In this document: in pieces, positions 60,500 through 64,000 of the stretch
Position numbering within the stretch: position 1 is the stretch's first letter
How the letters are laid out: each line of letters begins with the position of its first letter
From: CAYWXK01 sp964462515
GTDB lineage: Bacteria; Planctomycetota; Phycisphaerae; Sedimentisphaerales; Anaerobacaceae
DNA: 64,000 bases
Assembly (NCBI GenBank): GCA_964462515.1
Contig: CAYWXK010000022.1
Span: forward strand, 3,557 to 67,556
Reading direction: 5' to 3'
The notes under the pieces: model-generated
Seen by the model: only the letters and a program-made list of their open reading frames with translations
The model's database searches: none
What the model was told of the DNA's origin: nothing
Position numbers and translations under genes: made by a program

Positions 60500-63082
60500 A
60501 TGAGAGCACGTCATACAAAATTTATCCTTTTGGCAGCTTATTTGCTTATCGGGACCGTTTGTGCGTATGCGGATGAAAGCTGGCTGCAGTTCAAATACGA
60601 TTGCAGACATTCAGGCAATGTGCCCGATAGGGATGTCCCTACGCCTCTTGGACTGATTGGTGCAGTCCCTCTAACCGATGCTGTCTTTACATCGCCGGTA
60701 GTATCAGATGGACGTGTGTATGTTGTTGACGGCTCAGGAGCAGCCTTTTGCGTAAATGCAAAAACATTACGTCTTGTTTGGAAGTTCCAAACTCCAGGCG
60801 GAAAAGCCAACTGTAACAATGTATCATCGCCCGCCATTGTTGGGGATTACCTGCACTTCGGCACTATGGCTGGCTCTTATTATGTGCTTGACAAAAACAC
60901 CGGAGCAGTAGTTAAGGAAATCCCCTGTGGCGAACCAATCTTCAGCACACCGGTCGTAACCAACAATCGAGTGTATTTTTCCACACTCGGCTCACAAGTA
61001 TATGCCCTTCAACCCGACGGCGCCGTTTGCTGGACCTGGGACTTTGTCAAAGAAATAATGGGATTCACACAAAATCGCTGGAGCGGCCAGGATTGGCTCA
61101 AGCATAAAGGAGCACGCGTAACACCCGCTGAGCAATTTTGTTGTTCAAGGGATATAGCGGCAGACGGCAAAATGGTAGTGATTCCCGCTGGCGGCTCAGT
61201 TGTCTGGCTCGAAGACGCCGGCGACCACGCGCAGGTCAAAACAGAATATAAGCCGCGCAATACTACTCTGGGTTTAAGCATTGGCGAAAACGGCTCTGTC
61301 TATCGACAATGGACCCTTTTGGACAACGGCGGCAGAGTCGATATATTGCGACTTGTTGATGGCAAAGTTAATAGCGATTCTGTTTCTGGAACTAAAACCG
61401 ATATACATGGCGGATTAATTAGCTTCTGCTCCGTCAGTCTGCGAGGCCAGGATGTATATAGATGCCGTCCGGAAGAAGGTTTCAGCTTTTGCAGACACAC
61501 TCCGGGTAAAGAGCAGCCGGAATATCTCGGCGGCTATCCATCTATTTCATCGCCAATCTTGCTTCATGACAAAGCTGTCTATGGCGGCCTGGATGGATGT
61601 CTCTATGTTGTCCCTTTGTCCGGCAATGGCGAGGTATGGTCGTTTAAGACCGCCTTCGGCAAGGCCGTCTCAGCACCTGCGGCTGTGTGTGATGGTCGGA
61701 TTTACTTCGGCTGCGAAGATGGTTACCTGTATGCTTTAGGCCCCGATGGTAAGGCAGCATTACCCACAGAAGACCTGCAATTGTGGAAAATTAGAAGCCC
61801 GCTGACAGGCAAACTTACCGAACCGAAATACGACCGCTTCACCAGCTTCGCTAACTGGGCCAACACTAATACAGATTACCAGAAAATACCACCACCATAT
61901 AAAATCAGTTGGGTTCGCCGTTTCGATGGAACAACAAAGCACTTCTCTACTTTCGGCGATGGGCGAATATACACCCATACGGCTGAGGGACAGATTTTTG
62001 CCATAGAGCAGGAAACAGGACGTTTGTTGTGGCGGCGATATTTTCCAGGCGTGCATATCTCTTATACCTCGCCTCTTTATTACAAGGGGCGTCTGTTAAT
62101 TCCCCAGGCCGGGATTGAGAAATGCCGACTCCGTTGTCTTGATGCAGCGACAGGCGATTTGTTGTGGGAGGCCCCTTTCTCCGGGTCGCCGAGCTGGAAT
62201 AGACAATTACCGCCTGTGATATACAAAAATCTGGCAATTTATGCCTTTAGCACCGGCAGGTATGGCCCTTACGCCCCAAAAGAAAAGGATGAAACTATAG
62301 AGTGGCTTTTTGAGCACCAGAACATCCCACGTTTCCCGAGAAGTCACAAACCATTGTTACAGGCATACGATTTGGAAACTGGAAAAGAAGTCTGGACAAT
62401 GGACTTTTCTGAGTTCGGCTCAGGCGGTGACGATGCCGGCCTATGTCTATTGGACGATACGCTTTATTACTCCTGCTATTTCGGCTATTCGGCAAAAAGC
62501 AAAAGAGACCTTCCCAGTGCAAAGGGACTGACGGCAGCTATTAAGCCGGATACCGGCCAGGTTGTCTGGCTGACGACTCAATATTTTGTTCATGGCGGCT
62601 GCACGATTTGCGGAGAAAATAGACGCCTATACCTCGGTGGTTATAACAAGCTTGAAGGAGGTAACAGTCTCGTATGGTGCATAGATGCAAACAATGGTTC
62701 GCTAATCTGGAAGTCCGACCCGGTTCGCGAAGCTATTCACGTAGTAACAATAGGACCAAGATTTCTTTTTGTTCATTCTCAATATCAAAATGGTTTCTTA
62801 TTAGACAAAAACACGGGCAAAATTCTGACAACTTTGACTGATGGCTATAAATGCACCCGCTTCACTCTATCGGAGCCATATCTGCTCGGTTCAAATTTGG
62901 ATATATATGACCTGTCTGAAATAAATAGCATCAAACTTCTATCTACGGGACCGCGCCTGGACCCGAGTGAGTGCATTGGTGCGGTCGTATCGAACGGCAG
63001 AATTTTCTATACCTGCCACGGTGGGGGATTGCAGGTCTGCCAGCAGAGTTCATTGGAAGCCCCTACAGCATCTTCACCTTGA
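60500..63082 (+). CDS. Secreted PQQ-type beta-propeller protein
   Basis: 860 residues from the ATG at 60500; GGAG at 60484 lies about 12 bases upstream, and a TTG at 60479 is less likely. The signal peptide ends near CAYADES. The protein consists of PQQ/BamB-like propeller blades (SPVVSDGRVYVVDGSG, GDYLHFGTMAGSYYVLDKNTGAVV, APAAVCDGRIYFGCEDGYLYAL), probably two propellers (about 35-410 and 470-850). No PQQ-dehydrogenase catalytic motifs are evident, so it is more likely a binding scaffold. Alone on its strand; a divergent gap of 240 bases to the 935-residue gene holds no other feature. Confidence 0.8.
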   Translation: MRARHTKFILLAAYLLIGTVCAYADESWLQFKYDCRHSGNVPDRDVPTPLGLIGAVPLTDAVFTSPVVSDGRVYVVDGSGAAFCVNAKTLRLVWKFQTPGGKANCNNVSSPAIVGDYLHFGTMAGSYYVLDKNTGAVVKEIPCGEPIFSTPVVTNNRVYFSTLGSQVYALQPDGAVCWTWDFVKEIMGFTQNRWSGQDWLKHKGARVTPAEQFCCSRDIAADGKMVVIPAGGSVVWLEDAGDHAQVKTEYKPRNTTLGLSIGENGSVYRQWTLLDNGGRVDILRLVDGKVNSDSVSGTKTDIHGGLISFCSVSLRGQDVYRCRPEEGFSFCRHTPGKEQPEYLGGYPSISSPILLHDKAVYGGLDGCLYVVPLSGNGEVWSFKTAFGKAVSAPAAVCDGRIYFGCEDGYLYALGPDGKAALPTEDLQLWKIRSPLTGKLTEPKYDRFTSFANWANTNTDYQKIPPPYKISWVRRFDGTTKHFSTFGDGRIYTHTAEGQIFAIEQETGRLLWRRYFPGVHISYTSPLYYKGRLLIPQAGIEKCRLRCLDAATGDLLWEAPFSGSPSWNRQLPPVIYKNLAIYAFSTGRYGPYAPKEKDETIEWLFEHQNIPRFPRSHKPLLQAYDLETGKEVWTMDFSEFGSGGDDAGLCLLDDTLYYSCYFGYSAKSKRDLPSAKGLTAAIKPDTGQVVWLTTQYFVHGGCTICGENRRLYLGGYNKLEGGNSLVWCIDANNGSLIWKSDPVREAIHVVTIGPRFLFVHSQYQNGFLLDKNTGKILTTLTDGYKCTRFTLSEPYLLGSNLDIYDLSEINSIKLLSTGPRLDPSECIGAVVSNGRIFYTCHGGGLQVCQQSSLEAPTASSP

Positions 63083-63132
63083 GAACACCGGCCAGGATAC
63101 TTGCTTTCTACGGCTGGTAAGAAAAAACGAAT

Positions 63133-63702
63133 TTACCAGTCAGTGCCGGCAAGGTCAATATCGCCAGGGAGAAATTGCTTCATTATTAGTGGATAGAACA
63201 TACTAATGTTCTTAGCCGGTATCAATGTTTTGTTTTTTTCGCTGTCGAGCATATAGACAGCAGCTTTAAGCCGACTCCAGCCCATACGTCCATACACCGT
63301 TTCGAGGTGGCGTTGGCAAAATAAAAGACCTGCATCGAAGCCCCGTTTCTGTGCTTCTTGCATCGCAATGGACATCATCTTATCTGACAATCCTCTGCCA
63401 CGATAGGCCGGCAAAACACAAAAACTCTGCACCCCGGCAACGCGAACCTTCAGCAACTTTGGACCCGTAACTACAGAACGTTCAACCATTGCAGTATGCG
63501 CCACAATCTCCCCTTTTTTATTCCTGCCAAGAGCCCGATATAGAGGTGTGCAATGCCACCAGCTCCTTTGTTGGTAGTATTCACGGTCGGCTGGGAAACA
63601 CATTACCAATGTTTCGCGAATGGCCCTATCCAGCTCGGGCAAAATATCTTCCTCGTCAATAATTGAGAACAATATGTCATCATCTTTTTCAGCTATTCTC
63701 AT
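63133..63702 (-). CDS. GNAT-family N-acyltransferase
   Basis: 189 residues. The acetyl-CoA binding signature is VLPAYRGRGLSDKMMSIAMQEA (about 96-117), after a beta-strand with VRVAGVQSFCV. The rest (LETVYGRMGW) fits Eis/GNAT-type folds. The acceptor cannot be read. It follows a sulfatase gene on the same strand with a gap of about 40 bases. Confidence 0.82.
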   Translation of the reverse strand: MRIAEKDDDILFSIIDEEDILPELDRAIRETLVMCFPADREYYQQRSWWHCTPLYRALGRNKKGEIVAHTAMVERSVVTGPKLLKVRVAGVQSFCVLPAYRGRGLSDKMMSIAMQEAQKRGFDAGLLFCQRHLETVYGRMGWSRLKAAVYMLDSEKNKTLIPAKNISMFYPLIMKQFLPGDIDLAGTDW

Positions 63703-63743
63703 CCGTTTTTTTAGTTAATAAGTAACAGAGCAATATCGTATTT

Positions 63744-63998
63744 TCACACGGGAGCTTTTGCAGTGTCTTTGAATTCCTTGCGTAATCGCTCTAATTCAGT
63801 CTTTAGTTGTTTGACTATGTCGGCGTATGCGGAGTTGTCGTAGAGGTTATTCAATTCGTTCGGGTCCTTTTCAAGGTCATACATCTCCCATGCGTCAATA
63901 TCATAATAGAAATGTATCAGCTTGTAGCGTTTGGTCCGCACACCGTAATGCCGTTTAACACTATGAACTGCAGGATACTCATAATAGTGGTAATACAT
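63744..63998 (-). CDS. Sulfatase C-terminal end (gene continues beyond window)
   Basis: 84 visible residues at the right edge; the true start lies outside. YGVRTKRYKLIHFYYDIDAWEMYDLEKDPNELNNLY is the typical C-terminal subdomain of formylglycine-dependent sulfatases (DUF4976-type). Catalytic motifs would lie upstream, out of view. It suggests sulfated polysaccharides among the substrates of this organism. Confidence 0.85.
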   Translation of the reverse strand: MYYHYYEYPAVHSVKRHYGVRTKRYKLIHFYYDIDAWEMYDLEKDPNELNNLYDNSAYADIVKQLKTELERLRKEFKDTAKAPV

Positions 63999-64000
63999 TG

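Overview
The window looks like chromosomal DNA of a planctomycete, most likely an anaerobic Phycisphaerae-type lineage. This is an inference from gene content, not from a marker phylogeny. Supporting content: several CRTAC1-type (FG-GAP plus ASPIC/UnbV) secreted proteins, HzsA-related and multihaem cytochrome proteins, many secreted carbohydrate-active enzymes, DUF1680 arabinofuranosidases, an oxygen-sensitive glycyl radical enzyme, and a dockerin-like remnant. No tRNA, rRNA or CRISPR array was seen.

Layout. (1) 0-7.7 kb, plus strand: a truncated CRTAC1 protein, a TPR protein, a membrane-anchored PD40/haem/TPR protein and a second CRTAC1 protein. (2) 7.5-18.3 kb, minus strand: one tightly packed operon reading HzsA-related dihaem propeller, CRTAC1 protein, ten-haem cytochrome with YVTN propeller, two-component-type propeller, and two periplasmic binding proteins. 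Blocks 1 and 2 converge and look like one secreted redox/propeller island. (3) 18.5-25.8 kb, housekeeping: PfkB kinase, ribE, pdxA, rsmA, an MCE/MlaD protein with a MerR regulator, rnpA, hisF. (4) 25.8-27.0 kb, a graveyard: palindromes, a dockerin-like tail and an IS3 transposase fragment. (5) 27-49.5 kb, catabolic region: an esterase-DUF3472-GH16 fusion, a DUF4838 lipoprotein, a GH32/43-like propeller, an M2-type peptidase, a sodium:solute symporter, an M24 aminopeptidase, an S9 peptidase with a VHL-like domain, a double GH127/GH146 protein, and a glycyl radical enzyme with its activase. (6) 49.8-55.6 kb, a nucleic-acid processing cluster: polX, a THEP1-type NTPase, a DUF429 protein, a SagB-type oxidoreductase, a Clp1-type polynucleotide kinase and RtcA. 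(7) 55.7-64 kb: HicB, a pectate-lyase-fold protein, an unrecognised 935-residue protein, a PQQ-type propeller, a GNAT and a truncated sulfatase.

The most unusual feature is a set of short palindromic DNA families spread over the whole window. Their copies sit between genes but also in frame inside genes: in the activase between its two ferredoxin motifs, in the S9 peptidase, in the M24 peptidase, at both ends of a propeller gene, and over the stop codon of pdxA. This resembles the palindromic elements reported inside Rickettsia proteins. The second notable system is the Clp1-kinase/RtcA pair, which suggests an RNA-end modification operon.
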